A program made the translations under genes and the position numbers. Below are positions 33,595 through 43,304 of a stretch of DNA of 64,000 nucleotides, one piece after another. Position 1 is the stretch's first letter. Every line of letters begins with the position of its first letter. The DNA comes from Bradyrhizobium algeriense. Lineage in GTDB: Bacteria; Pseudomonadota; Alphaproteobacteria; Rhizobiales; Xanthobacteraceae. The notes below the pieces were generated by a model. The model made no database searches, was not told the DNA's origin, and saw nothing but the letters and a program-made list of their open reading frames with translations. The stretch covers positions 1,550,001-1,614,000 of the forward strand of contig NZ_JAZHRV010000001.1 in assembly GCF_036924595.1 (NCBI RefSeq). The letters run 5' to 3'.

Positions 33595-34779
33595 ATGACG
33601 GTAACCCCACCCAGCAGCATTCGGGCCGCGCTAGCCCTTGCTACGGAGACATGCCCCACCTGCGCATGTCGTCAGAGCGTAAGCCTACCCATCCCGGCTG
33701 CCGGCCGTTCCATGCTGAGCGATGGACGAATTATCGCGCGGTCGCTGGAGAAGGTGTTGTGCCCGGGCTGTGGCCTGGTTTGCCATCGCTATCCGCCGAC
33801 CGCCGCCGAAATCTCTGCGATCTATTCGGGCGCCTATGAACTGCCGGCCTTGACCGGTACGGGAGAAGAGGCGCGGGGCAGGGCCTATGCTGCGGCAATC
33901 GTCAATGCGATCGGCGGGCGCAAACCCGGTTTGCGGTTGATCGACGTTGGTTGCGGGTCGGGGGCGATGCTTCGTGCGCTCGGCGATCGCGACGAAGCGG
34001 CGACCTATGAGTTGACTGGTATCGATCCGGCGCTACCGCCAGCGCTCGCGCAGGCCAATGAGCGGCTTACCTTGATGCGTGGTTTTCCCGATCGCGACCT
34101 GGCCGGGCATGGGCCGTTCGATGCCGTGATATCGATCAACACGATCGAGCATACGCCGGATCCCGCGCAGTTTCTTGCGACCCTCGCGTCGCTGATGACC
34201 CCGGACGGACAGACGATTGTCATTTGTCCGACAACAGAATTTGCCAACGACGAACTGCTGTTCTTCGACCATTTCTGGAGCATCAGCCCGGCGGCGATGA
34301 TTTCGTTCGCGGCTAGGTCCGGGTTGCGGATGGTCGGCGGCAGGGGGTTGGCGGCTCCGCTCGCCGGATTTCAACTGTTCAGGTTTGCACATTCGGCATC
34401 CGGCGGACCGGAAGCTGCCGTTGCTGACGTGGCGGCGGATGCGGTCGCTTACCTCGACGCCTGGAAGCAACTGGACGCTTCGCTCGAACGGCAGTTGGTG
34501 GCGGCAGGCAATCCGGCGCAGGCGTTCGGCGCGGGGCAAATGGCGGCCTTGTTACGCGCCTATGCGCCGCGAACATTTGCAATGCTCAAGCGATTCTTGT
34601 TGGATCGTCCGGAAGAGGCATGGCCGCTCGGTCGTGCAGTCCGGTATGATGGGTTCACGACGCTGGACGGCTGGACAACCCTTGTGGCAGTTCATCCTTC
34701 GGCACAGAACGCCGTCGCGGCGCGGATCCGGCGCGATGGCGGGTTCGCCGTTACGCTTCCTGCCGCCATCAAAAACTGA
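33595..34779 (+). CDS. Sugar C-methyltransferase-like protein (zinc-binding N-terminus)
   Basis: A 394-residue protein with the three-part layout of NDP-hexose C-methyltransferases. An N-terminal zinc knuckle (CPTCAC and CPGCGLVCHRYPP) is followed by a SAM domain (LRLIDVGCGSGAMLRAL, ISINTIEHTPDPAQFLATL) and a C-terminal domain. The motif EHTPDP is typical of this group. It would act on a keto-deoxysugar nucleotide or a glycan; the product in this locus is unknown. Confidence 0.82.
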   Translation: MTVTPPSSIRAALALATETCPTCACRQSVSLPIPAAGRSMLSDGRIIARSLEKVLCPGCGLVCHRYPPTAAEISAIYSGAYELPALTGTGEEARGRAYAAAIVNAIGGRKPGLRLIDVGCGSGAMLRALGDRDEAATYELTGIDPALPPALAQANERLTLMRGFPDRDLAGHGPFDAVISINTIEHTPDPAQFLATLASLMTPDGQTIVICPTTEFANDELLFFDHFWSISPAAMISFAARSGLRMVGGRGLAAPLAGFQLFRFAHSASGGPEAAVADVAADAVAYLDAWKQLDASLERQLVAAGNPAQAFGAGQMAALLRAYAPRTFAMLKRFLLDRPEEAWPLGRAVRYDGFTTLDGWTTLVAVHPSAQNAVAARIRRDGGFAVTLPAAIKN

Positions 34780-34794
34780 CCCAAGATTGAGGCC

Positions 34795-35607
34795 ATGACC
34801 AGATCTTACGGCATCAACGAACGTGTGGCGGCCGATAGCGACATCGACGCCGCGGTGGAAAGCTTGCGCACGCTCGGCTACGCGGTCGTGGACGGTGGCT
34901 ACTCGGCCGGAGACCTCAGCAGATTTTCGCAAGGCTTCGACACTGCGCGCCATGCCGCGCACGCGGCTGCGGGCGGAACCGAAGCGTTGGCGCTAATCGA
35001 CGAGCACAACACCATCCGTACGCCGTTCGCCTACGACAGAAGTCTGCTGGCGCTCGCGCGCAATTCGGCGATCCTGGAAATCTGCAAGCGGTTGATCGGG
35101 GGCTATCAGATCCTGTCGCAGCAGAACGGGGTCATTAATCCGCCGGCCAAGACCTATAATCAGGGTGCCTGGCATCGCGATCTGCCGTATCAGCACGTCG
35201 TGTTCTCGCGGCCGATGGCGATCAATGCGCTATTCTGTCTGGATGCCTTCACGACCGATAACGGCGCGACCCTGGTGCTGCCTGCGACCCACAAGCAGGA
35301 AGAGTTTCCATCCGATCGATTTGTCGAAGCATCGGCCGTGCAGGTCTGTGCACCCTCGGGCAGCTATATCGTGCTGGATTGCATGCTCTATCACAGCGGC
35401 GCGCCGAACCGGTCCGGGACCGAGCGGCGGGCAGTCAACCATGTCTATACTTCGCCGATCCTCCGCCAGCAAATCGACCTGCCGGCGTTCCTTGGCAATG
35501 ATTTCACGGACGATCCCACCCTGCGCCGTCTGCTGGGATACGAGGTGACGACGCCGAGGTCGGACGCCGAATACTTTGCGATGCGCCGCGCAAAGCTTCC
35601 GAAGTGA
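34795..35607 (+). CDS. Phytanoyl-CoA dioxygenase (PhyH) family oxygenase
   Basis: A 270-residue Fe(II)/2-oxoglutarate oxygenase. Iron ligands are visible as H127 and D129 in WHRDLPYQH and H200 in LYHSGAPNRSG, with R206 for 2-oxoglutarate. Bacterial members in glycan loci may hydroxylate sugars or linked acyl groups. It lies 15 bases after the methyltransferase and four bases from the converging glycosidase-like gene. Substrate unknown. Confidence 0.82.
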   Translation: MTRSYGINERVAADSDIDAAVESLRTLGYAVVDGGYSAGDLSRFSQGFDTARHAAHAAAGGTEALALIDEHNTIRTPFAYDRSLLALARNSAILEICKRLIGGYQILSQQNGVINPPAKTYNQGAWHRDLPYQHVVFSRPMAINALFCLDAFTTDNGATLVLPATHKQEEFPSDRFVEASAVQVCAPSGSYIVLDCMLYHSGAPNRSGTERRAVNHVYTSPILRQQIDLPAFLGNDFTDDPTLRRLLGYEVTTPRSDAEYFAMRRAKLPK

Positions 35608-35611
35608 CGGC

Positions 35612-36535
35612 TCATTGTTCGAGAACGGCTAATCCAAAACCCTCGCGGCCGTATCCATTGCCGTTGTAGAGCATGTAGCGGCGGCCGCTGTGGTCGAAGA
35701 CGAAGGGATAGGTTCGCTCCCTGTCTTCCCAGGCTTCCGGCGTGCCGACAAAGCGCAGGTCCTGGTCGCGCCGTTCCCATCGTGTGCCGTCGACAGAACG
35801 TGCGAAGCCAAGTTCATAGTGTGGACGCCGCCGCGCGTACCACATCGAGAGGCTGCCATCCGGCTCGCGCAACACCGCGGGCCGTGAAATCGCAAACTCC
35901 AGGGGATCGGCCGGGCCTGCGACGTCGATCACGACAGCGTTGGAAGGCGTCCACCGGACCAGATCGGAGGAGCGGGCTTCCTTGACCACGTGCAGCATTT
36001 CCATGCCCTGCGGTCCCCAATGCAGATGCGAGCCGAACCACATGCGCCAGCCCGGCCCGTCGCCAAGCACAAAAGGGTAGCCGACGGTCAACGGATTTTC
36101 CGGGCTACGGCCGACCACCGGGACGCTGCTGCAGCGGCGAAAGGTTTCGCCGCCGTCGTCGCTCACGGCAACGCCGATGAAGTTGGCGAAGGGCACGTGT
36201 ACCAGCACCGTCCATCCGAGATAGAACGCATAGAGTTTTCCATCATGCGCGATGACGGAGGAAACCGTTACGCCATCGGCGTCGAACGATCCCCGCGTGC
36301 CCGGTGTCAGCAGTGGCCCACGTGGCGGGTCCACCACCTCGAACCGGTCACCGTCGATCATGATGTCGATGGAGGCGGCGGACGACCGGTTGGCGGCGTC
36401 GCGGGTCGAATAGAAGACCCGCACACTGCCGTCGGCACACGTCAGCGCCGCCGGGTTCGCGGCATGGCTGATGGACCATGGCTCACCGGCGGCTGGCGAA
36501 AAGACTCTTCCAAGCGGGCGCCAGACGTTCCGCAT
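35612..36535 (-). CDS. Glycosidase-like beta-propeller protein (GH43/GH32-like)
   Basis: A 307-residue protein built of repeated beta-sheet blades (SISHAANPAALTCADGSVRVFYSTRD, GVAVSDDGGETF, SRPAVLREPDGSLSMWYARRRP, RTYPFVFDHSGRRYMLYNGNGYG), as in five-bladed glycosidase-type propellers. No signal peptide is present, so it is probably cytosolic. ATG at 36535 overlaps the upstream WbqC stop by one base (TGATG); the longer form to 36688 lies inside that gene. It may bind or trim a glycan or act as a sugar-modifying enzyme. Confidence 0.75.
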   Translation of the reverse strand: MRNVWRPLGRVFSPAAGEPWSISHAANPAALTCADGSVRVFYSTRDAANRSSAASIDIMIDGDRFEVVDPPRGPLLTPGTRGSFDADGVTVSSVIAHDGKLYAFYLGWTVLVHVPFANFIGVAVSDDGGETFRRCSSVPVVGRSPENPLTVGYPFVLGDGPGWRMWFGSHLHWGPQGMEMLHVVKEARSSDLVRWTPSNAVVIDVAGPADPLEFAISRPAVLREPDGSLSMWYARRRPHYELGFARSVDGTRWERRDQDLRFVGTPEAWEDRERTYPFVFDHSGRRYMLYNGNGYGREGFGLAVLEQ

Positions 36536-37248
36536 CAGCCAATCCCCGCGGCTGGTTCGTCCGCCAACGGGCGGCAATGGGATGCAGCCCCAGGTCCAAT
36601 CGAGAACAGCAGATCGATCACGGACACCGCATGATCGAAGGCGGGTCCGCGCTGCGGGTAGGCCTGGTATGGTCCGTAGCTCATCCATTCGACCGCGATG
36701 CCGGCCGCGGCAAACGAGGACTCGTCAAGATACTCGCGCGCCGAAGGCCCGGAGAGATATTTCGTGGCGCCTGCCTTGATGCAGATGTCGAGCAGCCTTG
36801 CGGTACGCACGCCTTGCGGAGAAAACTCGCTGTCGCGCACCATGGTGGTCGAAATATCGAGCCGCTTCATCAGCGCGTTCAGAAACAGCGTGTTGACGTC
36901 GGTCAACCGCTCGAGGCGTTCGGCTGCCTCGTAGAGGGCTTTCAGCGCCGGGGCTTCCTCCGCGAAGAAAGGCGATTTGCGATAGGCCAGCTCGATCGAT
37001 CGCCAGTGCTTGTCGGCCCACGGCTCGGCGAAACCGACTTGGTCGATCGGTTGCTCGAAGCGCGATTTTGTGGCGACCGGGATCGTCAACCAGATCGGTC
37101 CGCCTGGCGTCATGATCCGGTTACGGTTGTGCCAGTGCCGCTTCACATATTGCGCGCCGTCGAGCACGACATAGCGATCGACGCGGCCGATCAGGTCGAA
37201 GAAGCCCTTCCACGGAATATAGCAGGATTGAATAATGGCGAGGCGCAT
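36535..37248 (-). CDS. WbqC-family protein
   Basis: A 237-residue protein that starts RLAIIQSCYIPWKGFFDLIGRVD, the characteristic WbqC beginning, with YVKRHWHNRNRI and LSGPSAREYLDESSF further on. WbqC-like proteins occur in O-antigen loci and lack a proved activity; a role in making or attaching amino-acid or acyl substituents has been suggested. It is coupled to the glycosidase-like gene and follows the aminotransferase in the same direction. Confidence 0.85.
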   Translation of the reverse strand: MRLAIIQSCYIPWKGFFDLIGRVDRYVVLDGAQYVKRHWHNRNRIMTPGGPIWLTIPVATKSRFEQPIDQVGFAEPWADKHWRSIELAYRKSPFFAEEAPALKALYEAAERLERLTDVNTLFLNALMKRLDISTTMVRDSEFSPQGVRTARLLDICIKAGATKYLSGPSAREYLDESSFAAAGIAVEWMSYGPYQAYPQRGPAFDHAVSVIDLLFSIGPGAASHCRPLADEPAAGIG

Positions 37249-37347
37249 CGAAGGCTTCCCGTAGGCAGGATTATGGTTCACCAGTTGTATTTGGCGACGC
37301 CTTTTCCGGCATGGCTCGTGGTTCGGTTGGTCCTGATCCGTTCCCGA

Positions 37348-38490
37348 TTATTTCTCCAGGAGCGCGGTCAGCACCTCGCACACCCGCTGTTGCTGCGTCT
37401 CGTTCAAGCCAACCCACATCGGCAACCTGACCAGGCGCTGCGACAGCGCGGTCGTCAACGCCAGCTCGCCGTGTGCACGTCCGTAGCGCAGGCCGGCCGG
37501 CGATGAGTGCAGCGGGACATAGTGAAATACCGCGCCGATTCCCGCTTGCTTCAGTCCGGCGAGCAACTGCTGGCGATCGATTTCAGGCGCGAGCAGGATG
37601 TAGTATATGTGTCCGTTGTGCTGGCAATCCACCGGCACGATCGGCCGGCGCAGCAAGCCTCGCCGTTCGAGCGGTTCGAGCATCTGATGATAGCGGCGCC
37701 AGATTTCCAGCCGCTCGCGCGTGATGCGCTGCGCCTCTTCGAGTTGTGACCACAGGAATGCCGCGATGAGTTCGCTCGGCAGAAATGACGATCCGACATC
37801 CTGCCAGGTGTATTTGTCGACCTCGCCGCGGAAAAACCGGCCGCGATCCGTGCCCTTCTCGCGAATGATCTCGGCGCGCTTCGCCAGCTCTTCATCCCGC
37901 ACCATCAGGCTGCCGCCTTCACCGGAGATGATGTTCTTGGTTTCGTGGAAACTGAAACTGCCGAGATCGCCGATCGCGCCCAGCGCCCGGTTCTTGTAAC
38001 CGGCCATGATTCCCTGCGCGGCGTCTTCGACGATTCGCAAGCCGTGACGCCGGGCGATGGCCGCGATCGAATCCATTTCACAGGAAACCCCGGCGTAATG
38101 CACCGGCACGATCGCGCGGGTTCGCGTCGTGATCGCGTCCTCGATCAGCTTTTCATCGAGATTGAGCGTGTCCTGCCGGATGTCGACGAACACCGGTACC
38201 GCGCCGCGCAGCACGAACGCATTGGCGGTCGATACGAAGGTGTAGGAAGGCAGGATCACTTCGTCGCCGCTTTGGATGTCCAAAAGCAGCGCCGCCATAT
38301 CCAGCGCGGAGGTGCAGGAGTGGGTCAGCAGCGCCTTGCTGCAGCCAGTGTGTTCTTCGATCCACCGGTGGCACCGTTTTGTGAACGTGCCGTCCCCGGA
38401 GAGATGGGAGCTGTGCAGTGCATCGGTCTGATAGGCGAGTTCCTTGCCCGTCGCGTAAGGCCGGTTGAATGGAATGAAATCGGTTGTCAT
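37348..38490 (-). CDS. DegT/DnrJ/EryC1 sugar aminotransferase (RffA/WecE-like)
   Basis: A 380-residue PLP enzyme. The lysine that binds PLP is in SFHETKNIISGEGG, and FNRPYATGKELAY at the start and GAGAVFHY-type end (GIGAVFHYVPLH) match the RffA group that makes dTDP-4-amino-4,6-dideoxygalactose. ATG at 38490 replaces an upstream start at 38574 that has no family resemblance. With RmlA next door and RmlB at 47972 the route to a dTDP-4-aminosugar is complete. Confidence 0.88.
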   Translation of the reverse strand: MTTDFIPFNRPYATGKELAYQTDALHSSHLSGDGTFTKRCHRWIEEHTGCSKALLTHSCTSALDMAALLLDIQSGDEVILPSYTFVSTANAFVLRGAVPVFVDIRQDTLNLDEKLIEDAITTRTRAIVPVHYAGVSCEMDSIAAIARRHGLRIVEDAAQGIMAGYKNRALGAIGDLGSFSFHETKNIISGEGGSLMVRDEELAKRAEIIREKGTDRGRFFRGEVDKYTWQDVGSSFLPSELIAAFLWSQLEEAQRITRERLEIWRRYHQMLEPLERRGLLRRPIVPVDCQHNGHIYYILLAPEIDRQQLLAGLKQAGIGAVFHYVPLHSSPAGLRYGRAHGELALTTALSQRLVRLPMWVGLNETQQQRVCEVLTALLEK

Positions 38491-38585
38491 CGTTGCGGTG
38501 ATGGGGCCCTGCAGATGGTATCGAAACCCGGATTGAGGTGCCGGCAAACTGGCCGTTTCCGTTGCCAGAATCAATAGCGTGCGAG

Positions 38586-39461
38586 CTACAAAATGTGCGC
38601 CTGCCGGATGAGATACTGGCCATACGCGGTATGCTTCAGCGGCTCGGCAAGCCGCAGCAATTGTTCGGTATCGATGAAGCCTTGGGTAAAGGCGACCTCC
38701 TCGGGACAGGCGATCTTCAGGCCCTGACGTTTCTCGACGATGTGGATGAACTGCGATGCCTCGAGCAGCGATTCATGCGTACCGGCATCGAGCCATGCAT
38801 AGCCGCGGCCGAAAGGTCTCGCAACGAGATCGCCACGCTCCAGGTACCACTGGTTGATATCCGTGATTTCGAGTTCGCCGCGCGCGGAGGGCTTCATCTC
38901 GCGTACGATGTCGACGGCACGTTCATCGTAGAAATAGAGCCCGGTCACGGCGTAGTTGGACTTCGGGGCTTTCGGCTTTTCGACAATCCGCAACGGCCGG
39001 TAGGCGGGATCGAACTCGATCACCCCGTACCGCTCGGGATTGTCGACCCAGGCAGCGAACACCGCTGCGCCGTGAGCCTGTTTCGCGGTATCGCGCAGCA
39101 ATGCCCGCAGATTGTCGCCGTAGAAAATATTGTCGCCGAGGATGAGGGCCGATGAGCCGCCAGCCAGGAAATCCCTGCCGATCAGGAACGCTTCCGCGAT
39201 ACCGCCGGGATGGGGTTGAATCGCAAAAGAAAGCTCGATTCCCCACTGCCTGCCGTCGCTGAGCAGGAGCTTGAACTGGTCAATCTCCTCCGGCGTCGTA
39301 ATGATCAGAATCTCGCGCAAGCCCGCCAGCATCAGGGTGGTCAGCGAGTAATAGATCAGGGGCTTGTCGTAGACGGGCAATAGCTGCTTCGACGTCGCCA
39401 GCGTCAGCGGGTATAGCCTCGTCCCTCGGCCCCCGGCGAGGATAATTCCCTTGCGGTTCAT
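38586..39461 (-). CDS. rmlA: Glucose-1-phosphate thymidylyltransferase
   Basis: A 291-residue nucleotidyltransferase with the signature MNRKGIILAGGRGTRLYPLT, KQLLPVYDKPLIYYSLTTLM, and LGDNIFYG. It makes dTDP-glucose, the precursor for RmlB. ATG at 39461 is the standard start. It is the first gene of the minus-strand block that ends with the glycosidase-like gene. Confidence 0.93.
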   Translation of the reverse strand: MNRKGIILAGGRGTRLYPLTLATSKQLLPVYDKPLIYYSLTTLMLAGLREILIITTPEEIDQFKLLLSDGRQWGIELSFAIQPHPGGIAEAFLIGRDFLAGGSSALILGDNIFYGDNLRALLRDTAKQAHGAAVFAAWVDNPERYGVIEFDPAYRPLRIVEKPKAPKSNYAVTGLYFYDERAVDIVREMKPSARGELEITDINQWYLERGDLVARPFGRGYAWLDAGTHESLLEASQFIHIVEKRQGLKIACPEEVAFTQGFIDTEQLLRLAEPLKHTAYGQYLIRQAHIL

Positions 39462-39901
39462 TGTGCTTTGCTCGCTGTCCCCAATTCGAGGCCTGTTAAC
39501 ATGCGTATCCATGCATATCAAAATGCAATCAGTTGGAACGCATCCTGGCGAACCAAAGCCAGCTCCCGCGGTCAGCGATCGGGAGGTCTGCCAGCCCCGA
39601 TCCACCCTGCCGTTAATCCCAATATTTCAACGATTTACGTGGATTGCATTGCGGCGTTCCGGCGGCTCCTGTAGTTAGGGTGGGTGGGGGCAAATCAAGG
39701 ATTTCGCAATTGTCGCGGTCCGTTCCGCGGGCTGACTGACATCTGCGCTTCTTGTCCTCGGCAGTATGGCATGTTCGCCGGGAGCTCATGGGCTGCCGGA
39801 CGGTCGCGCCGATACGTCGACCCACGTCACACTGTCTCGGGAGGTCCCGCGGGCAGGCTCGGTCTGACGGGACGCGATCCAAGCAAGAGTGCGATGGCCT
39901 G
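39462..39901. other. Divergent intergenic region between rmlA and flippase
   Basis: No gene seen; the frame upstream of 39902 continues into a non-protein-like arginine-rich part. Promoters for both blocks should be here. An AT-rich patch with ATGCAT lies near 39500-39530 just upstream of rmlA. Confidence 0.4.
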
Positions 39902-41464
39902 ATGGCTGATACGGCGTCAAGAAAAGGTTCGGCCGATGTGCTGGGTAATTCCGCCTGGAACGCGGCCGCCTTTGCGGTAGCCGTGGCGCTCAATCTCCTC
40001 GTGCTGCCGTTCGTGGTCTTTCGCCTCGGTGTCGCGGCATTCGGCGTCGCAGGTCTCGTTACCGCATGTGTTGCGCCCGCGCTGGCGTTCAGCAACACGC
40101 TGGCATTGTCGACGACGCGGGAACTCGCCCTGCGGCTGGAGCCATCCGAGCGCGACGATGCGCGCCGCCTGTTCGCCACCGCGGCGATGCTGGCATTGGC
40201 AGCGGGAGGCTTGATCGTGATCCTTTTCGTGTTGGCCGGGGCACCGCTTGCGCGGCTTGGATTTCATTTGAGCGGGCCGTCCGCGGATGATCTGGGACTC
40301 GCGTTTATGCTGGCCAGCGCCGGATGGCTTTGCCAGTGCCTGTCTGCCGTCTTCCTGGCCTTGTTCACGGCACGCCAGGACTATCGGAGGGTCGCCTCGA
40401 TCAGCATCATCAGCACCGTGGTCGCAACGGGCTCCATGCTGCTGTTCATTCCGCGCTGGCCTCAGGCCTCGACGTTCCTCGGTTGTCAGGCGCTGGGTTT
40501 TGCAACGAGCCTGCTTCTGGCCTTCGGGTGGTCCCGACGTGTCATCGGCGATTGGCTGGCGCGCCCGGAGATCGATCGCGGAGCGCTCGGTAGCCTCGTC
40601 AGGCTGGGTGGCTGGCAACTAGGCGCGCAGGGGGGCGCGCTCATTGCCGCACAGGCGGATCGCTACTTGCTCGGAGCTTTACTGCAGCCGCAGTTCGTCG
40701 GCTTCTATACAATTGCGCAGCGGCTGGAGGAGGCCGTGTATATCGGCGTCCTGAAGGTCGGCGAAATCCTCTTCCCGTTCTTCAGCGCTCTGCAAAAGGA
40801 GGCCGACGATCGCAAGGCTGATCTCTTGTTCCGCTCTTCCTGGATCCTCAACGTGCTTGCCGCGAGCGCACTTGGCGGCCTGATCCCCGTAGCCGGCCCG
40901 TTGCTTCATATGTGGACCGGCGCCGAAGTGGCTGCCGAGGCCCAGCGTGTGCTGGTGATATTGTCGATCGCCGGCATCCTTGGATCGAGTTCGAACGTCT
41001 TTGCTTTCTATCTTCTGGCGCAAGGGCGATCGAGTTCGAATGCTTTGATCGCGCTGCTCACGGGCGTGTTCACGCTGGCGACGAGCGCGATCGCCTTGCC
41101 TTATTTCGGATGGCAGGCGGCGGGATGGAGCGCCTGCATCGGCATGCTCGCCCAAATGGTCACCGTCGTGATCCTGCTGCGCCGGCATTTCAGCCTCACC
41201 GGCATGTGGTTGCGTCTGGTCCACTTCGTGCTGATGCCGATCGGGATCGGCATCGCAACCGCACTGGCGTTGCGATATGCCTTCCGCAGCGCGCAACTCG
41301 ACCAGGCGCTTGGCTGGTGGTACGTGGGGGGCCTCTATGTGCTGGTGGCCGGCATCATCTTCGTCGTCGCGGTCGCGGCTTCGCAGGCTGGCCCCTACGG
41401 CGCGGCCTGCTGGCGGGATCTCCGCGTCATCGCCGGTCGCTTCCTGCCCATCAAGGCGATTTGA
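39902..41464 (+). CDS. Polysaccharide flippase (Wzx/MATE-like)
   Basis: A 520-residue membrane protein with about 12-14 helices of the polysaccharide-transport superfamily. The first helices (NSAWNAAAFAVAVALNLLVLPFVVFRLG) and QGGALIAAQADRYLLGALLQPQFVGFYTIAQRL fit the family. ATG at 39902 gives the expected short N-terminus. It would move lipid-linked repeat units across the inner membrane and starts a plus-strand operon that runs to 47950. Confidence 0.85.
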   Translation: MADTASRKGSADVLGNSAWNAAAFAVAVALNLLVLPFVVFRLGVAAFGVAGLVTACVAPALAFSNTLALSTTRELALRLEPSERDDARRLFATAAMLALAAGGLIVILFVLAGAPLARLGFHLSGPSADDLGLAFMLASAGWLCQCLSAVFLALFTARQDYRRVASISIISTVVATGSMLLFIPRWPQASTFLGCQALGFATSLLLAFGWSRRVIGDWLARPEIDRGALGSLVRLGGWQLGAQGGALIAAQADRYLLGALLQPQFVGFYTIAQRLEEAVYIGVLKVGEILFPFFSALQKEADDRKADLLFRSSWILNVLAASALGGLIPVAGPLLHMWTGAEVAAEAQRVLVILSIAGILGSSSNVFAFYLLAQGRSSSNALIALLTGVFTLATSAIALPYFGWQAAGWSACIGMLAQMVTVVILLRRHFSLTGMWLRLVHFVLMPIGIGIATALALRYAFRSAQLDQALGWWYVGGLYVLVAGIIFVVAVAASQAGPYGAACWRDLRVIAGRFLPIKAI

Positions 41465-41467
41465 CGA

Positions 41468-43303
41468 ATGTGCGGAATTGCAGGCATCGTGAACCTCCGC
41501 GGAAACGCGGTCGAACCGGCGGAAATCTCGCGACTGACGAACCTGGTCGCGCATCGCGGGCCGTTTGGCGAGGGAAGCTGGTTCAGCGCGAACCGTAATC
41601 TGGCATTCGGCCACCGTCGGCTGGCAATCATCGACCCCGGCGAAGGGGGTTATCAGCCGATGATTTCCGGCGACGGCCGCCATGTGATCGTGTTCAACGG
41701 CGAGATCTACAATTTCCTCGAACTGCGGCGCGAGCTCGAGGCGCAGGGGGCAGTTTTCCGCAGCCAGTCCGACACGGAGGTCATCCTTGCCGCCTGGCAG
41801 GCGTGGCAGGAAGGCATGCTGACGCGCTTCAACGGAATGTGGGCGCTGGCGATCTTCGACACCAAGACCGAAGAATTGTTTCTGGCGCGCGACCGCTTCG
41901 GCATCAAGCCGCTATTATATGCGCTGACATCGGAGCGCTTTGTCTTTGCATCAGAGCAGCGCGCATTGGTGCGAAGCGGCCTGATCAATGCTTCGCTGGA
42001 CATCGACGTGGCGCGACGGCTCATGCTCGATGCCTTTAGCGTCGAGGGCAGCGAACGGACGCTTTGCCAGGAGGTGCGCCGGCTGCAGGGCGGTCACTGC
42101 ATGTGGTTGCGCCGAGGGAGGTTGGAAATCCGGCGCTGGTGGCGGACGGTGGATCACCTGCCGGCGATCCCGAACACCGAAGCCGAACGGGTCGAGCGCT
42201 TTCGCGAGATTTTCCAGGATGCGGTTGCGCTGCGAATGCGCAGCGACGTTCCGATCGGGACCTGTCTGTCGGGAGGGTTCGATTCGTCGGCCGTGATCTG
42301 CACCATGGCGGCGCACGAAAAAGCCGGCATGGGCCCGCGGGACAGCACCTCGTGGCGCCATGCCTTCGTTGCGACATTTCCCGGCGCCTCGAACGACGAG
42401 CGGCCGATGGCCGAGGAGGCCGCGGCCTGGGCGGATGTCGTGCCTGCATTCCTCGAGATCGGGAAGGCAGACGCGCTGAACGAACTCGATCAAATTCTCG
42501 ACGACAATGATGACGTCTATATCGGACTTCCAAGCGCCGCCTGGTTGATCTATCGGGAACTCAGGCGTCACGACGTGACGGTGTCGCTGGACGGCCATGG
42601 CGCGGATGAACTGATGGGAGCCTATCTTCAGGAGGGACAATCGGGCATGTTCCGAATGCGAAACCTGCTCGCAGGACTTATCTCCGGTTCGACGCTGGCT
42701 GGACGAGGCGCCGATCTGTTGCGGACGCTGATGATCAAGCGCCGGGGGCACTATTTCCTGCGCGGCGGTTTGCGCGACGTTCCGGCCCAGCTTCCGCTGG
42801 TCGCCGCCGACGATGTGCTGCCGCGCGACTGGGGTTCATTGAACCGGCGGCTCTACGGGATGTTTCACAGCACTGTGCTGCCTACCATCCTGCGAAACTT
42901 CGACCGCCTGTCGATGGCGCACGGCATCGAGGTCCGGATGCCGTTCATGGACTGGCGCCTGGTGACGTACGCCATGGCGTTGCCGGAGACCTGCAAATTC
43001 TCCGATGGCTATTCCAAAGCGATTGCGCGGCGGTCGATGGCCGACCTGATGCCGGAATCCATCCGCATGGGACGCCGGAAGGTGGGGTTCAATTCGCCGA
43101 TGCCGGAATGGTTGAACGGGCCTCTTGCCGGCTGGACTGCCAGTCTGCTCGATCAGAAGGTGCCGGCGTTCGCCGAACTGGTCGACGAAGTAGGCCTGCG
43201 CAGGACGGTTAGCCACTTGACCTCGTCAAAGCAGTGGGACTGGGAGTCGGCCGCCCGCATCTGGCCGTATCTGAATATGAAATGGATGCTGGCAAGATCC
43301 TGA
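41468..43303 (+). CDS. asnB: Glutamine-dependent asparagine synthetase-like amidotransferase
   Basis: A 611-residue AsnB-like enzyme. The N-terminal glutaminase has Cys2 (MCGIAGIV) with RGP and FNGEIYNF; the synthetase domain has the pyrophosphate loop SGGFDSSAV and SLDGHGADELMGAY. It starts three bases after the flippase stop. In glycan loci such enzymes often amidate uronic acids or aminate a substituent; plain asparagine synthesis is the alternative. Confidence 0.88.
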   Translation: MCGIAGIVNLRGNAVEPAEISRLTNLVAHRGPFGEGSWFSANRNLAFGHRRLAIIDPGEGGYQPMISGDGRHVIVFNGEIYNFLELRRELEAQGAVFRSQSDTEVILAAWQAWQEGMLTRFNGMWALAIFDTKTEELFLARDRFGIKPLLYALTSERFVFASEQRALVRSGLINASLDIDVARRLMLDAFSVEGSERTLCQEVRRLQGGHCMWLRRGRLEIRRWWRTVDHLPAIPNTEAERVERFREIFQDAVALRMRSDVPIGTCLSGGFDSSAVICTMAAHEKAGMGPRDSTSWRHAFVATFPGASNDERPMAEEAAAWADVVPAFLEIGKADALNELDQILDDNDDVYIGLPSAAWLIYRELRRHDVTVSLDGHGADELMGAYLQEGQSGMFRMRNLLAGLISGSTLAGRGADLLRTLMIKRRGHYFLRGGLRDVPAQLPLVAADDVLPRDWGSLNRRLYGMFHSTVLPTILRNFDRLSMAHGIEVRMPFMDWRLVTYAMALPETCKFSDGYSKAIARRSMADLMPESIRMGRRKVGFNSPMPEWLNGPLAGWTASLLDQKVPAFAELVDEVGLRRTVSHLTSSKQWDWESAARIWPYLNMKWMLARS

Positions 43304-43304
43304 C

